NCBI RefSeq assembly: GCF_011634775.1
Contig: NZ_JAALXT010000003.1
Span: 310,001 to 374,000, forward strand
DNA from: Thalassoroseus pseudoceratinae
GTDB taxonomy: Bacteria > Planctomycetota > Planctomycetia > Planctomycetales > Planctomycetaceae
Reading direction: 5' to 3'
DNA: 64,000 nucleotides
Positions 39,201 through 54,200 of this stretch are shown here, piece by piece. Each line of letters starts with the position of its first letter. Within the stretch, counting starts at the first letter, position 1. The notes beneath the pieces are model-generated. The model had not been told where the DNA came from. It worked only from the letters and a program-made list of their open reading frames with translations, and ran no database searches. The position numbers were made by a program, and so were the translations under genes.

Positions 39201-42200
39201 TGCCACCAAGGTCGCGTTGTGTGACTTCCGCAGCGAAGATATCCACATCGTTGATTGCTGATCCCATCCCTCCGTTGGGATCGAAGAGAACATCACCGCC
39301 GGTCAATCGAATTCCCAAACTTCCTGCGATGATCGCGCCCGTTCCCGCCATGCCACCGACTTGCGTCAGGCTGTTCTGCGTTGCATCGTTCGCCATCCCC
39401 AAGCCGATCAGACGGACGGTTCCCGGACCTGCGTTCAAGCCGTTCGTGGCGTTGTACAACATTGGGGTGTCAAAAGCGGTGTCGTTCAGCATTGCAACTT
39501 CATTGAGGCGGAACCCATCCGCATCGCGGAAGCCGATGTCGCCACCACCGGTCGCAGCCGAGAGATTATCGACGTCGTTAACCGCAGTAAGCAAGTTGAT
39601 TTCGCCGGTCGTCGATTGCACGCCGAGAGCGTTGGCCGTTATCGCTGCTGTCGCACTTTGAGTGACATCGGTGTTCGCCCCGATACGGACCGTTCCGGAC
39701 GGATTGTTACCGTTGTCCAAGAAATTGCCACTACCGAGCGTTCGTTCCGAGGTGACACTTGCGTTCAAAGTCACCGCACCACTGAGGGCGTTCAGGGTGA
39801 TATTGCCGACGTCCAGGTTCGCGATGGTGTCGTTGACGATGAGCGAATCTGCTTGTACGCGGATTTCATCGAGTCCGCTGTTGTCATCGGCGGAATCGGA
39901 AATGGTCAGACCAGAGAGGTCGGCCACATCGCCTCCGTTGGTTTCCCCGTAACTCCCGACGGTGAGATCCACGGAGAACATGTTGCCAGTCACAGTGCCG
40001 ATTGTCAGTGCATCGACATCGTCCAGCCGGATGGAACCACGATCGCTAATCGCTGCGATTGTCGTCACGGCGGTGTCGATCGCGTTTTCGGTACCGCCGG
40101 ACGTGGATGATCCAATCCCGTCACCCGCACGCAACGATGCAGCGTTGGCGATGATATTCTCGCGGCCGCTCCCTTCACCATCACGGGTGTCAAGAATTGC
40201 ACCGTTTCCGCTGAAATCGGAATCGGCCACGACATAAACCGTCTGACCAACGGCATTGACGACGCTTAGGGACACGTCGTCCGTCGCTGTGAGAATCGCA
40301 TCGCCACCACCGGTGACGAGGCTGGTTTCGTTCATCGTTCCGGCCGAAGCCATGGTAATGTCGCCGTCGGCATTTCCCATGCTCAGCGATTGAGCGAAGT
40401 TGAAAATGCGACCGGCGTGAACTTCGATGTCATCCCCATTGGAAGCGACGGTTGCTGTGCCTGTGAAATTGACATCCTCATTCGCGATCAAACGGATATG
40501 ACCGCCGGATGCGGTTGTCGTGGTGATGTCGGCATCGATGTTCAAGTCGCCACCCGCAAGCGGACCACTGATCCCCGCAGCAAGCGTGAGCGTTCCAGTC
40601 CCGTTGTTCGTCACCGTGTCGTCAACGTTGAGGTTTCCGTCTTCGGTGCGAATCAGCAAGTCACCGGAACCACCGTCGATTCGGACGGCCTCAGTCAGTC
40701 CGCCGAACGGTCCCAGCACTGAGTCCATTACGTCGAGGGTCAGGTTGTCGACATCAGTGATAAACACGTCGCCACTATTCACAAAGGCGGACAGTGTGTT
40801 GACGTTGACATCAATATCGTTGCCTTCCGTCGCAGCCATTCCGTAATCGAAGTTCCCAATACCCGTTCCGGCCCGCAGAGCTGCTGCTGCCGCTGTGATG
40901 TTCGAAGTCGCATCGACGACGGGATCGACATCGCTGATGGCACCGGTGACGTCTAGGACGACAATTCGATCGGTATTGACGACCGTGTTCAAATCCAGAT
41001 CATCGACCTCAAAAATCTGGATTGAACCACTGACGGTATTGCTCGCAGTCAGCACTGTGACGTTGATGTCGAGGTCGTCAGGATCGCCGAATTCAGGGAT
41101 CGTATTGGCGTCGGCACCAGCGGTATTATCGCTCCCGATACCGGTGGCTGCGGTCAGCGTGACCATGTTTCCAATCACGTTTGTGTCGGCGGAATTGATG
41201 TTCGCCGTCGCTTCGCCGACGGAACCGTCGATGATTGCACCCACGCCATCGTTAGCGGCCCCACCGATGATTGTGAAATCGGCGTCAGCAGTTAGCGAAA
41301 CGTTCCCAGTGGCGGCATCGACGTTTGCAACGGTTGCGGTCGTGCTTCCACCATCGTCGATTGTCAGGTCGCCCCCGGTTTGGAGATCGATCGTTCCTCC
41401 GTTCGACGTCACCCCAACGACGGCCGACATTGTACATCCGCCGAGCCCTGTGACATCCACGATGAAGCCGTCGGCTTCGTTGAAGGAAATCGATCCGCCA
41501 TCGGTCGTCGCTGCGAAGGCATCGACGTTGTTCGTCGCACTTGCAAGAGCAATGTTGCCACCTACGCTTCGGGCCGCCAATCGACTCACCTGAATGCCTG
41601 CAACCGGCGCGACGGCCTGCGTGACCCCAAGTGAACCACTGATGAGATCGAGCGTTCGATCGCTGCCAGTCGTTAGGTCAATGTTGCCAAGGATCGAGAT
41701 GCTCCCGGTGCCGCTGGTGAACAATTCGAGTTCAGTCGTGGCAAATGCAGCATCTGCGGTGAAGTTGCCTCCGAAAACAATATTGCCCGTTGTCACGCCA
41801 CCGAAGGGATTATCGGTTTCCGGTCCCGCGGTGGTGGCTGGCGGGTCGATATGCGGGAACAACCCGTCTGGGCTATCGAAGGGTTGGCCACCAAACAGGT
41901 CGCTAGGAGTATTGGAGTTGACGCCGATGACAATTGTTGGCGCGGAGAGCAAATTCAACTCTGCTTCGTCAATTGCCAACCCGATCGCGGCTCCGCTTCC
42001 AAGGGTGATTTGACGATTTGTGGTGTCCGGTGCAATGACGATTTTGCCGTTGGTCGTCGAGATCTCGCCTAACCATTCCGCGGTATCCGCAGAGATGTAG
42101 ACGTTCCCCGACGTCGTTGAAACATTGGCTGCCGCTGCAGTCGTCAGTGTGTTTATGCCCGCATCGATCGCGATGTCGCCCGTTTCAGTGGTGACGCTAC

Positions 42201-45200
42201 CAGCCGAAAGACTGATACCTTCGCCATCCAAGAAGATCCGACCAGTACCGCCGGTTCCCATGTCTGTTCGTGTGATGACATCCCGGTTGATAGTCAGCAG
42301 ATCAACACCCACGGAACCACGCGCAACGAGCGTGATGTTTCCGTCATCATCATTGAGGATGTCTCCATCCACGGTGAAAGTACCGGAGGTCACCAAGGTA
42401 ATGTTGTCGTCGGTGCTGTCCTGGTCATCCATTTTCAAGGATGCATCGTCGAGGATTTGCACACCGAGCGTCGTGTCGACAAACGTGGTGTTCGGAGACG
42501 CTGACAGTGTCACACCCTGACTGAGTGCAATCGTCAAGTTACCTTGGTTTTTGACGTGAATATCTCCCGAGTCCGTTTCCGCGACGAGATTGCTAACGGC
42601 GGTGTCGATGTCCTCCGTGTCGTCTCCGATGCCAGACCCAGCTTGCAGTTGCAGGGTTTGCGTGACGATATTTTCGTTGCCTGCCCCCTCGCCGGTCAGG
42701 TTATCCGAGATTGTTCCGACGCCGTTGAGATCAAAATCTTGATCGTTCACCGTCATTCGTGAGTCGGCGGACACGGTAACCGTACTACCGGAAACGCGGC
42801 TCAGCTGAATGTCGCGAGCGGCAACGAGCCCGACCACGCCGTCAGCCGATTGGATCGACGAGCCATCGGACATGATGATATCACCGGTGTCGGAACCAGC
42901 GTTTGCGATTGGCCCGGCGTTGAAGCGATCCGATCCGGCGAATAGATAGATTCGTCCGTCGCTCTCGGTCGAGATAACTCGCCCCGTTCCACCGTTCAGC
43001 GAAATTGTATCGCCCGCGAAGAGACGGATGTTGCCGCCGGTTGTGTTATCGACAGTGGCAGCCGATGTTCCCAAAGCTGCAATGTCGCCATTGATGATCA
43101 AGTCGGATGCGGCGGACGTGCCTTCCGCTGAAAGTGTGATGTTTCCGGCATCGGCATTAACGACAGTTTGACTATGGACTGACGTGCCGTTTCGCACAAC
43201 ACCGGTATCGTTCACCGTGAGTGAGCCCGTCGCTCGCACGTCGATTGCGAATGCTCCCGTGTTGGCGTCGGCGGCATCGTCCAAAATCGCCACACCGGAA
43301 GAACCTGCCACCCCAATGCCGATAAATCCGTTCGCCGCGATGTTCACTGTGGGGACCGATCCGATGATAAGGTCCGTTGTGTTTTGGACATGCACATTGC
43401 CGGTGCTCGTGATGGCCGCCAGAGTTCCAACGGTGGTGTCAATATCGGTGTCTGACGGAGCGACTCCAGTCCCAATTCCATCACCGGACCGAAGTTGCAA
43501 ATTCGCGGCGATGATGTTGGAGGCTTCGCCCGCTTGGTTGTCGGTGATTGCACCGTCACGGTCATTGTTGGTGTCGGCCCGAACCGCCACATTGCCGGTG
43601 CCAGCATCGAACAGAGAAACGGCAATATTGTGCTGGGATGCGACGACTACGTCGCCATCGCTTGTGCCGTTCGTTGTAATCGAAGTGCCACTCGCCATCG
43701 TAACATCAGCCAGAGCATCACCAGTATTGATGAAGCTGCCCGAGTAATTGAACGCGACTCCGGCGAGGACGATCGCACCACCGCCATTGGTGTCCACCGT
43801 CGCTGTGCCGGTCAGATCGACATCGGTTTCGCTATACAACCGCACGTCGCCGCCAGTGCTGGTCACATTGGCGTTGATCGTCAAACCACTGACATTCGCG
43901 GCCAAGTCCACTCCTCGACGATCCTCGTCGAAGGCAGCGAGAGTCACATGCCCTTGCCCGGCGTTTGTAATTTCGGCGTCGACCGTGAATTCGTCGGGAG
44001 CGTTATCGACCGATCCTTCACGAATCAAAATGTCGTTGTTGATACCGCCGGTGGTGATTGACACACCGATCAGCATTTCAACCACGTTTGAACCGTCCGC
44101 GTCGTTTTCTCGCTCCGTCGCGACGCCGGTGGAATTGATCGTGAGTGTCGCAAGATCGGAAACGAATATGTCTCCAGAAACCGTACGAGCCGCGAGATTC
44201 GTGACTTCGATATCGATGTCGTTGTCTTCATCCGCGAGAGTCGAGGCGACGAAGTTGCCGATGCCGCTGCCTGCTCGCAAGGAGAGGTTCTCGGCGGTCA
44301 CGTTAATATCGGTTGCGGTTTCACCGGCCAAGTTGTCGATGATCTCACCGCTTCCACTACCGCCATTTTCAACGAGATTGTCGTAGTCGGCGGTGACAAT
44401 CGCAGATCGATTCGTGCCTCCAACGACAACCATCGACAGCAAGACATCATCGTTCGCCAGCAGCACGATATCACCATCTGTTGTGGTGATCTGCGTGCCG
44501 GAGTTCATGGTGATATCCTCACCTTGATCTCGCGTACCGGCTTGAGCGTCTACCGTGCGGCCCGTGGCAGCGATTCGGATGCTGTCGCCATCGCCGTCGT
44601 TGGTTATGCCGGTTGACGTGATATTCGCGGCCAGCGTTGCGGCACCACCTTGGAAGGTGAAATCGGAGTTGACGACGATGTCACTGTTCACGAACAGCCG
44701 ACCGGAATCCGCAACGGGTCCGCCGGTTGCCGTAATGCTGACATCTCGAAGGTTGCTACCGCCGGTGGCGTTGAATACGCCGAGTTGGATCTCTCCCGCA
44801 TTGAAGTTTGGCGAACTACCGTTGTCGGTGATGCTGGTGTCAATCGTCAAATCAACGCCGGCAACCGTCGCAGAGATGATTGCATCGACGAGGTTCACTC
44901 CCCCAGCTGAGAAATCGTCTTGCGTGCCGTTGTTCGGTTGGTTGGTGTCGATTGTCGTCATCTCCACCAATCGCCAGTTGCCTTCGATTCGGACATCACC
45001 GGAATCGGTTGCTCCGTCATCATCGGTGAAGATAACCGTTTCGTCGGGCGTGGCTGAAAGGGGATCGGAGTCAACGATGATGATCCCATCGGTTCCTGAG
45101 ACTGAGTTGGAATTCAGCGTCAGGTCGTTGACAAAACTTCCATTTGCAACTGTGCTACCGAAGAGCACACGCGGCGTGGTGTTATCCACGTTGCCGAAGG

Positions 45201-48200
45201 AAATATCTCCGGCCGCTGCGGTGGCCAGGTTACTTCGGGTGTCCACCGTGAAGTCAAAACCGGGGGCGTCTGCGGAAATCGTGGCATGTCCAAAATCGAC
45301 TTCACCACCTGCGTTATTGCTTTGGGCAGTATCAATTGTCGACGAAGAACTGAGCAGCACAGCGGTCCCGTCAAACGAGAACAGTGAGGCCACCCCGCCA
45401 CCATCTGCATCCAACGAGACATCGCCGTTAAGAATGAGTGCGCCATCGTCGGTGCGGGCGCCTGCATTGCTGCCGAGGGCAGTGACGATCAAGTTATGCA
45501 GGAACTCGGCGACTCCGCCATCATTGTCGAACAGACCAAGGAACACATCCCCCGCGTCGGCAGCGGTGGAACTGACATTGAGCGTCAGATCGTCACCAGC
45601 ATTTGTTGCGAAGACGGTGGCAGCCGAGAGATCAATATCACCGGCGTCCCCGGCGGCAAGACCATTTGTGGTTAGTACACGCGAGCCGTTCACATCGACC
45701 CGGCCTTCCAGCACAATCCCGCCTTCGGCAGCCGAGAGATTTGTGACTCCGACGGCGTCTTGGTCGTTCAATGTGTGATCGGTCGTGATATCCGCATCGA
45801 GGTTGATCTGTCCCGTGCCATTGGTACGGGCGATGAATGCTCCGAGGAAGTTGCCACCCAGCATGCCAACTGGACTAAGGATATCAATGATGCCGCCATC
45901 GTCCGCACCAGTTCCGCGCACGTCGAGTTCGAGGATTAGATTCGGCGAATCTGCACTGAGCGCAGCCGCCGCTGGGAAGAGAATGTCTCCGGCCTGTGTT
46001 CCGTCTTCGGTAAAGTCGGTGTCGAGCTTGGTATCGTTTTGGAACACGATATTCGTTGTGCCCGGCGTACTGAAATCGATGTTCCCGCCATCCGTTTGCA
46101 AGGTGGCGAGGTTGTTCAGTGTCGCTATGACATTGGAACCGGTCGGATTGATCGTGACGTTCGCTTCCGGGGCATTTAGGTTGACCGTGGCCGCATTAGT
46201 GACGATGTCTCCAGTGTTGCCGATGACGGCTACGTGCGCATTCACGGTGATGGTGTTGCCGACGGCATTGAGGTTAATATTGCCGCCATCGAGGTTCGCA
46301 ACGGGAGCACCCGCTTCGATGACGATCGGGGCATTGGTGGACGTCAATGTGAAGTTGTCATTCCCGCTGTCGGGATTGGCATCGGTGCCGTCCATCGTCG
46401 TTATGGACGCGGCATCTGTGATGGTGACTCCCGAGATATCGAACGAGGAAAAACCCGTCACGCTAAAACCGGTGACTTCACCGATCGTGAACGGATCGGT
46501 GGCAGCCGCTCCCGTATGCGTGACATTGATGTCACCATTCTGTGTGAAGGCGGCGAAACGACCGCCGGAACCCAACTGAATGTTCAGGTCATCGGTGTCG
46601 GAACCAACACCACTCCCAGCACCGAATCGAATGTTGCCCGCTGTGACATCGATGGTGGCATCGCTGGAAAGGTCGTCGATTGCCCCGTTGTTCGAGTTAA
46701 AACCGGCATCAAGAATGACCGTGCCCATTCCCGCATTAATCTCTGAAAGGTCAATATCGCGGCGGGCGTGAATGTAGACGTTCCCATCATCTGACAGAAT
46801 CGAGTACGCCGTATCGCCAATCAGAGAGCCGTCAGAATCGCCGCTGACGCTGCTATTGAATGACGACGTCCGCCCCGCGTAGACTTCGATCTGTCCACCG
46901 TTCGAGTCGACGGTCACGCCATTGGCAAGTTCGACATCGTCGTGAGCGAACAGGCGAATCAACCCGCCGGTGGCGCTGGAGTTCGTGATGTTCGCGTTGA
47001 CGAGCAAATCGTCGTCCGTGGCATCACCGGCGGAGGAAATCGTGATGTCCCCCGTTCCGGCGTTGGTGACGAGCGAATTGATCGTCAGGTCTTCACCAGA
47101 ATTCTGAGCATTCCCTGAGAGCGGTCCGCCTTCGCGGATGAAGATGTCGTCGTTCGCGCCACCGGTGCCGATCTCAATCGCGTTCGTCAGTCCACCTGCT
47201 GCGGCGAGTGTGAGATTGGAGATGTCTTGAATGGCGATGTCGCCGGTGTCGGTGAATGCGGCAAGGGTGGTGACATCGATATCAATATCGGCTCGATCGA
47301 TGGCCGCATCACCGATGCCCGTGCTGGTCCGCAGAACGGCGGTCGTGGCGGTGATGTTGGTGTTGTCGTCGGTTCCTGGCTGGAAGTCCGTAATCGCGCC
47401 GTCCGCATCAATAACGACATTCGTACCGTTGGAGATGGTGTCAGTCGCACCGCCGTCGCGAAGGGCGACATTGTCGACTTCGAAGATTTGCACATTGCCA
47501 GTGCCGGTGTTCACCGCTGTGAGTGAGACGGCATTGATGTCGATGTCCTCATCTTCGCCAAGCACCCCGGTGCCACTTCCGATACCGGAGGCCGCAAAGA
47601 GGGAGACGGTCCCCGCGATGATGTTTTCGTTGGTGTTGCCTTCGCCGGTCAAGATATCAGTGATTTCACCGGTGCCGTCCGAGAGGCCGAAGTCGTTGTC
47701 GTCGGCGGACACAATCGCGTCGCCTCCGGTTCGCACCCGGCTGAGGTTCACGTGGCGGGTAGCTTCGATTTCGACCAGACCGGTGCCGGTGGCGTCGATC
47801 AACACGCCGTCGGTCATGACGACATCGGCGGCTGCGTTGCCAGCTTGGTTCATGCCGTCGTTGAAGTCTTCACCGGCGGATAGATTGATGGCCCCGGTGC
47901 CGACGGTCGAGATGGGACCGGTCGTCTGAATGATGTCACCACCGGCAAACAGGCTGATGTTGCCGTTTCCACCGGTCGCCGTGATTTGATTATTGATCTG
48001 AATGTCGTCATCGGCGACGGAGAATGCACCAACGGTGCCGTTCACATTCCCTTGTGCCGCAAGCAGAATGTCACCGCCATCGTTGTTGACGATGTCATCA
48101 TTGACGATCAACGGGCTCGCCGCGATGAGGGTGATATTATCCGCCTCGGAGTTGTCATCGGCGGTGTCGGTGATCGTTACACCAGACAATCCGTTGACAG

Positions 48201-51200
48201 TATCGATGATGAAACTGCCAAGGTTTCGGACATTGATATCACCGGAGTCAGTGACCGCTGCCAGCATGAAGGTACCACTCGTGCCGACTGCGGTATTGAT
48301 TTCTTCGGCATCGGTACCGATCCCCGTTGTCGCATCAAGCATCGCGAAACCCGCGACGATGTCGTTGTCGTCGTTGGCGGACCCGTCAACAATGGCTCCC
48401 GCAGCGGTAATGAGAACGGTCCCGTCGGTTCCATTGATGCCGCCTCCGCCACCTCCAACACCTGCGGTGGACGAAATAGTGCCGCGAATCGTGACATCGC
48501 CGGTGCCGCCGGATTGAATCGTGATCGTTCCCGCATCGCCACCGTCTGTGGCGTCATCTCCGTTACCGGCATTCGCAAAAATATTCGTCACCGAAACGGC
48601 ACCGTTAGTGCTGTTGATCGTCACGGTTCCACCGTCACCACCGTCGAGTGTTGCTGTAAAAATGGTAGCCGATGATGTTCCGCTCACGTTGATGTCGCCG
48701 AGATCGATTGCGCCGCCAGCATCAATAGTCACAATCCCACCGTCGGCCGAAGTATTGGGACCGCCATTGGCCGATATTGTTCCGATCGTGACCGTGTCCG
48801 CCGCATCGACATCGACCGTACCTCCCGTTCCCGCTGGTGCGGTAACAGCTGCACTTCGATCGCCGGTTGTAAAGATAGAACCGACCTGGACATTGCCTCC
48901 CGTTGTCGTTGCGGAAAGCGTGACATCACCGCCGGGATTTCCAAGACCCTGTACTGGTGCAGCAGCCGCATCAATCGTTCCTGCGATATCAATCCCGTCT
49001 GGCAATGCCCCGACACGATCGTTAACGGAACCGTTGTTCGCGGTAATGGTCACGGACCCGGGATCAATACTGGCCGAGATTCGTCGGGTGTCGATCACGG
49101 TCCCTACCAAGGTACTCGTAACATCGTCACCGGCGGTAATCACGACGTCACCACCTTGAGTCGAGATATCGTCTTCCAGTTCAACGTCGCTAGCTGCGCC
49201 GTTCGCGGTCAGGGTGACCGTTCCGTCCTGAGCGACGATTCCGCCACCGGCCGATGTCAGCGTGATCGTACCGCCCGCCGTCAGCGAAACCGCACCGCTA
49301 GATGATTGTGTGATAGCCCCGATGGAAACGCCGTCTGTCTCATCGATCAAGATATCGTTCTGGCCGGAGTTTGTGGCCGAAAGCAAGTCGACATTGATCC
49401 GCAGAGCGTTGTCGGGCGACGTATTGCCGTCGGCTTCGTTCACCGCCGGGGTGGCATCGGCATCGGGAGTTGCGTCGCCGATCCCGTCGAACGCGGAAAG
49501 CGTGAGATTCGCGGCAACGATCGTGACGTCCGTGCCCGACTGCGTGATCGAACCACGATCGTTGTTCACTCCGTTGTCGCCTTCGGTATCGGCGGTGATG
49601 ACGACAGCGTGACTGGTGTTGTTCGATGTTTCGATTCTTGGATCGGCGTCTGAAACAAGGATGACATCGTCACCTGCGAGAAACGTGATTGTGGATGCGT
49701 CGGCATCGACGAGGCTGACCGTCGCGGTATCTGCAATCGTCAGGTCATCGTTAATGTTCGTCGAACCGGCCGCTTCGAACGTCATGTCCGCGGCGGTCGC
49801 GTCACTGACGGCATTTCCAACGGTGACATCGTGCGCGATCGTCAACGGGCTACTCGCCACGATCGAACCGCCAGTACCCGCCGAAGATGCGGTCAGTGTG
49901 TTCACGGTGTTAATGCTGAGCGCTCCGTCATTCGTGACGAAGATTCCCCCGCCGGTCGCGAACGCGAGGGTGTCGGTGTCGAGTTCCAGAGTGGTTCCGG
50001 GACCGCCGATGCCAACGTTCTGTCCTGATAGCAAAGAGACACTGGCAGCCGTAATGTCCGCTGCGGCGTCATTACCAAATTCCCGAATGTTGCCATTCAT
50101 TGCGCTGAGGGCATTCAGCGTCACCCGGTCGGTCGCCTGAACGTTCCCGGCCTGGATATTGAAGGTCGTGCTGGCAATCTCGACCACTCCGCCCGTGCCC
50201 AATGCCGTGACATTGGCGAGGTCGATTCCGGTACTTTCCAGAATTGCAATGACGCCCGCCGTTGCGGTGACATTCGAGAGTTGTGAGAGCTCGGTCTCGA
50301 GTTCTTCCCCCGCGCCAAGCCCACCGATCGACGTCGCTGCGGATAGATTTGCCGAGGCGGAATCCGCGACGAGATCCACATCCGTATCTCCGCCGTCGAG
50401 AATCGCCCCGCTTCCGCTTGTGATATTGATTTGATTCAAGCCAGCGAGCGTCGTCTGCACGCTGGCGAGGGTGATGTCTTCGTCGGCATCGATTGTGACG
50501 ACACCACCAGAGGCAACCACCGCGCCGTCTGTTTGTGTGAAGGCACCGCCTGCGCCGTTCGCGTCTCCGTCCGCGTCCGCAGTGAATGTGAACGCGCCAG
50601 TTCCCGCAGTTGCCGTGACGGAACCAGCTGCGCCAAATACGATGTCGTCGTCCGCCAAGACGGAGACGATCCCTTCCGTTGTCACGGCGGCGTCGATCGC
50701 GACATCGTCGGCCGCGTTCACATCAACATTGCCTGTCACTGCCAGCGTGCCGGAGGCGAATGTGACGGCGTTTGCGGTGATATCTAGATTGCCACCGATC
50801 GTGCCGCCGTTCAACGTGGTCGTGCCGGTGCCGTCGTCCTGAGTGAGATTACCGGCGAGCGTAACTGTGCTGTTGAAACTCACATTCCCGACGACTTGAG
50901 ACACGCCGTCGTCGTTGACGTCATCAATCGTGAGATTGTTCACCCGTTGGCTGTTATCACCAATGGCTCCGTCGAACGTGATGTTGTTCGCAGTGAGGAC
51001 GAGGGAATCTTCTCCATCGACAGTACTACGAAGCGTGTCACCGAAGATGATACCATTGCCATCGGAGTCCAGCCGAACTGTCCCTGCGGACCCCGACCCA
51101 TCAGGGTTGATTTCCACCGCAGTGCCGTAGTTTTGGACGTTCGTGGAATGAATCAGTGTCGTGTTCAGGAACGTCGTGCCAGCACCAATGGTACTGACGG

Positions 51201-54200
51201 ACGCGATCCGATTGGTTTCACCGACATTGGCATTGAACTCAATCGATGTGCCTGCATTCAGGATGAATGCCCCGGCGCCATCGACTTGTCCTTCGACAAT
51301 TCCATTGAAGATGATGGTGTCGGCTCGGAACGCTTTATTGCCAACCGCAGTGTATTCGTCATCGAATTGCAACGTGCCCGTAACATCGATTGCACGGTCG
51401 CTGCTGCTGCCTGACGCGTAGTTCGAGATCGTTGTACCGCCGCCGTTGCTCGTCAGGTTGACGAGTCGAGCTATTGCCGAACCATCGTGCCCAACTTGGC
51501 TCGTGAAAGTCGTCGTGCCAGACGCTGTGATGGTGAGATCGCCCTGCCCATCTGTTGCTGCCGTTGGGTCTCCACCGGCGACTCGATCGCTGAACGTCAC
51601 GTTGGTTCCTGTCAGGACGGTCGTGCCCGTGATGCCAACCAGGTTGCCATAGGTTTGGTCGCCCGTTGTCGAAACATCACCGTCAATCCGTGTGGTGCCG
51701 CCAGCGTCGGTGGTCAAACTCGATAGACTCGATGTCGTTCCCACATTGCCGCTCAGGACGACATTGCCAGTGCCGGCCGTGAGCGAAAGCGAACGTGGCG
51801 TGCCGTCGGAGTCCACGGTACCGCCGAATGTCACGTTGCCGTTCGATCCGCCGCCGGTCGTGTCGAGGGTCACGTTTTGGCCGAGTGTCGTTTCTTCCGT
51901 GTTGAAAACGATATCACCGGTGGAAGTAGCGGAGCCCACAGTGAGATTCGCGTTAAGTTGAATTTCGTCGGCACCCGCGTCGCCGTTGATCGTGAGGGCA
52001 GCCGTCAAGTTGTCGAGGTCGGTATCGCCGTTGATCGTGTCCTCGAGGATGATAATGTCGTTGCCGGTCCCCGCATTGATGGTCAGAGTGTTGGTCGGAT
52101 CGTTGAACGTGACGGATTCACCAAGCGTGGAATCAATCTGTAATTCCCCGGCATTGGTCGTGTCGGTCAGCGTGATCGTCTCGGCTCCCCCGTTGAACGT
52201 GAAGACCCGATTGGCGGCGTCCAGGTTGTCGGTAATCGGTTCCAGACCGGTGTAGGAAATGTTTGCTACGGAACCGACAGACGGCGTGATTGCGATCTCC
52301 CCATCATTGGCATTCGTGAAGGAGTGTGTCACCGTGTCGATTGCGGTCGCAGTCTCGGTGATGATCAACGAATCGCCAGTCGTTTGGCCTTCGCCGTCAA
52401 ACACAATCGCTGCGGAACCGGGGAGCACGAAATAGCCGTTTGTCGTGTTACCACCAGCCGTGGCGGTGCCACTCGTGTAGTCGACCGTCAACGTGTCATC
52501 ATCGTCACCACCTCGGATTGTGAGTAAGTCGACGTCGGAAAGCAGTTGATCGAAGACAACAGTTGTTGTGCCGCCGGTCGTGCGTTCCACGATCAAGCGG
52601 TCGTCTGCCGTGTCGGCTGTATTGTCGGTGCCATCGACTCGAAAAACGCGAAAATCATCCGCATTCGCGGTTCCGAAGACAATCGCGGGTGCGGAAAGAA
52701 CCGTCAACGTCAGGTCATTCCCACTTCCGCCGGCGTAAGAGGCTTGGTAAGTGATGGAGTTGTTGGTGAATGTGTCACCTTCATCGAGTGTGCCGTCCTG
52801 TAAGTCCGTGTCCGTGAGCGCGACGCCACCAAAAGTTACGTTGGCGATTGTCCCGGAAATGGGGTCAGCACTGTCGTTGTTGATGAGGACATACACATCG
52901 CCCGTTTGAATCGCGGTGGAGCCAAGATCGCTCAACGCCAGTGTGACGTTGTTCCCAATGGTGACGGACCCCGTTACGTCTGCCTGGTCGTAGTCGGTGC
53001 CGGGTGTCGGTACGCCTGCGGTATCGTCATCGAGTTCAACTTCAAACGTCGAACCATCGTCGAGATTCAGGTCATTGGTGCTCAATACTCCAGGACTATT
53101 CCCCGGGGCGAGCGTTCCGCCGGACTGCACGGTGACCGCCCCGACAGTGCCCGTTCCATCCAACGTCCCACCGGTGACAGTCGTGTCACTAACGATCGAA
53201 CCATTGACGCGAAGCGTTCCGCTCGTGACGGTCGTCGTGCCGGTGTATGTGTTATTGCCTTGGAGGTTGAACGATGCGGCTGCTCCCGCAGCAACGACCA
53301 AGTTGCCACTCCCACTGATGACACCCCCATAGTCGCCGTTGCCGCCGGTCAGTGCGACGGTCAAAGTCCCACTGCCGAGAGTCGTCGAACCGCTACCGCT
53401 GAGCAATCCAATCGTTTCGTTCGAGTCATCAAGATCGAACGTACCGCTGCTTCCGACAGACACCGTCGCATTATCCGCAATGGCCGCGTCTCCCTGAACT
53501 CGCACGACACCCTCAGAGACAACAGTCGTTCCCGTCGACGTGTTGGTTCCGGAGAGCGTCAACGTGCCGGTGCCAACCTTGATGAATTGGGCAAGCGAAT
53601 TGGTGCCAGTGATCGTTCCCGCGAATTCCGAGTTGGCGGATCCGCCGGTTGTCAACGCATTGTCTCCATTCAAATCGATCGTCGTGCCGGCAACTCCACT
53701 GATGACACCGATGGTCTCGTCTGCCCCCAATCGCAGCGTTGCACCGGATGCCGCGAGGCTGACATCGCTCGTGTCAGCAATCGCCGACCCACCAGACACC
53801 GTCAGTGTCCCGTCGGAAACCACGGTTGCCCCGGAGTAGGTATTAGTTTGCGAAAATGCGAGTGTCCCAGCACCGGCTTTGGTCAAATCGCTCGCACCGC
53901 TGATGCTGGTCCCAGGTTGCTGCGTCGAGGTTCCTGAGCCAAGGACCAAGTCGAGGCCGTTTTGAGTTGTGACATTCCCGAGTGACAGGGAATTGTTTTC
54001 GATCACAAACGCACTGTTCGCCGTAATTCCCAATCCACCGAAATTGTTGTTGGAGTCGGTCAGAAAGAGATCGGTTGTTCCAACGTTGATGGTCAAATTA
54101 TGTCCGGCGGCGGAGATGGGACCAGAGACGCTCAAGAAACCGTCTGCTACGTTCCCGCCGCTGTCGGCGGTGGTATCGATTTCGATTGTCGTCAAGACAT

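Noticed and set aside
32640-49500. Regularly spaced repeats considered as a possible CRISPR array
   Set aside because: The repeats are degenerate at DNA level, in frame, far longer than CRISPR units and part of one coding sequence.
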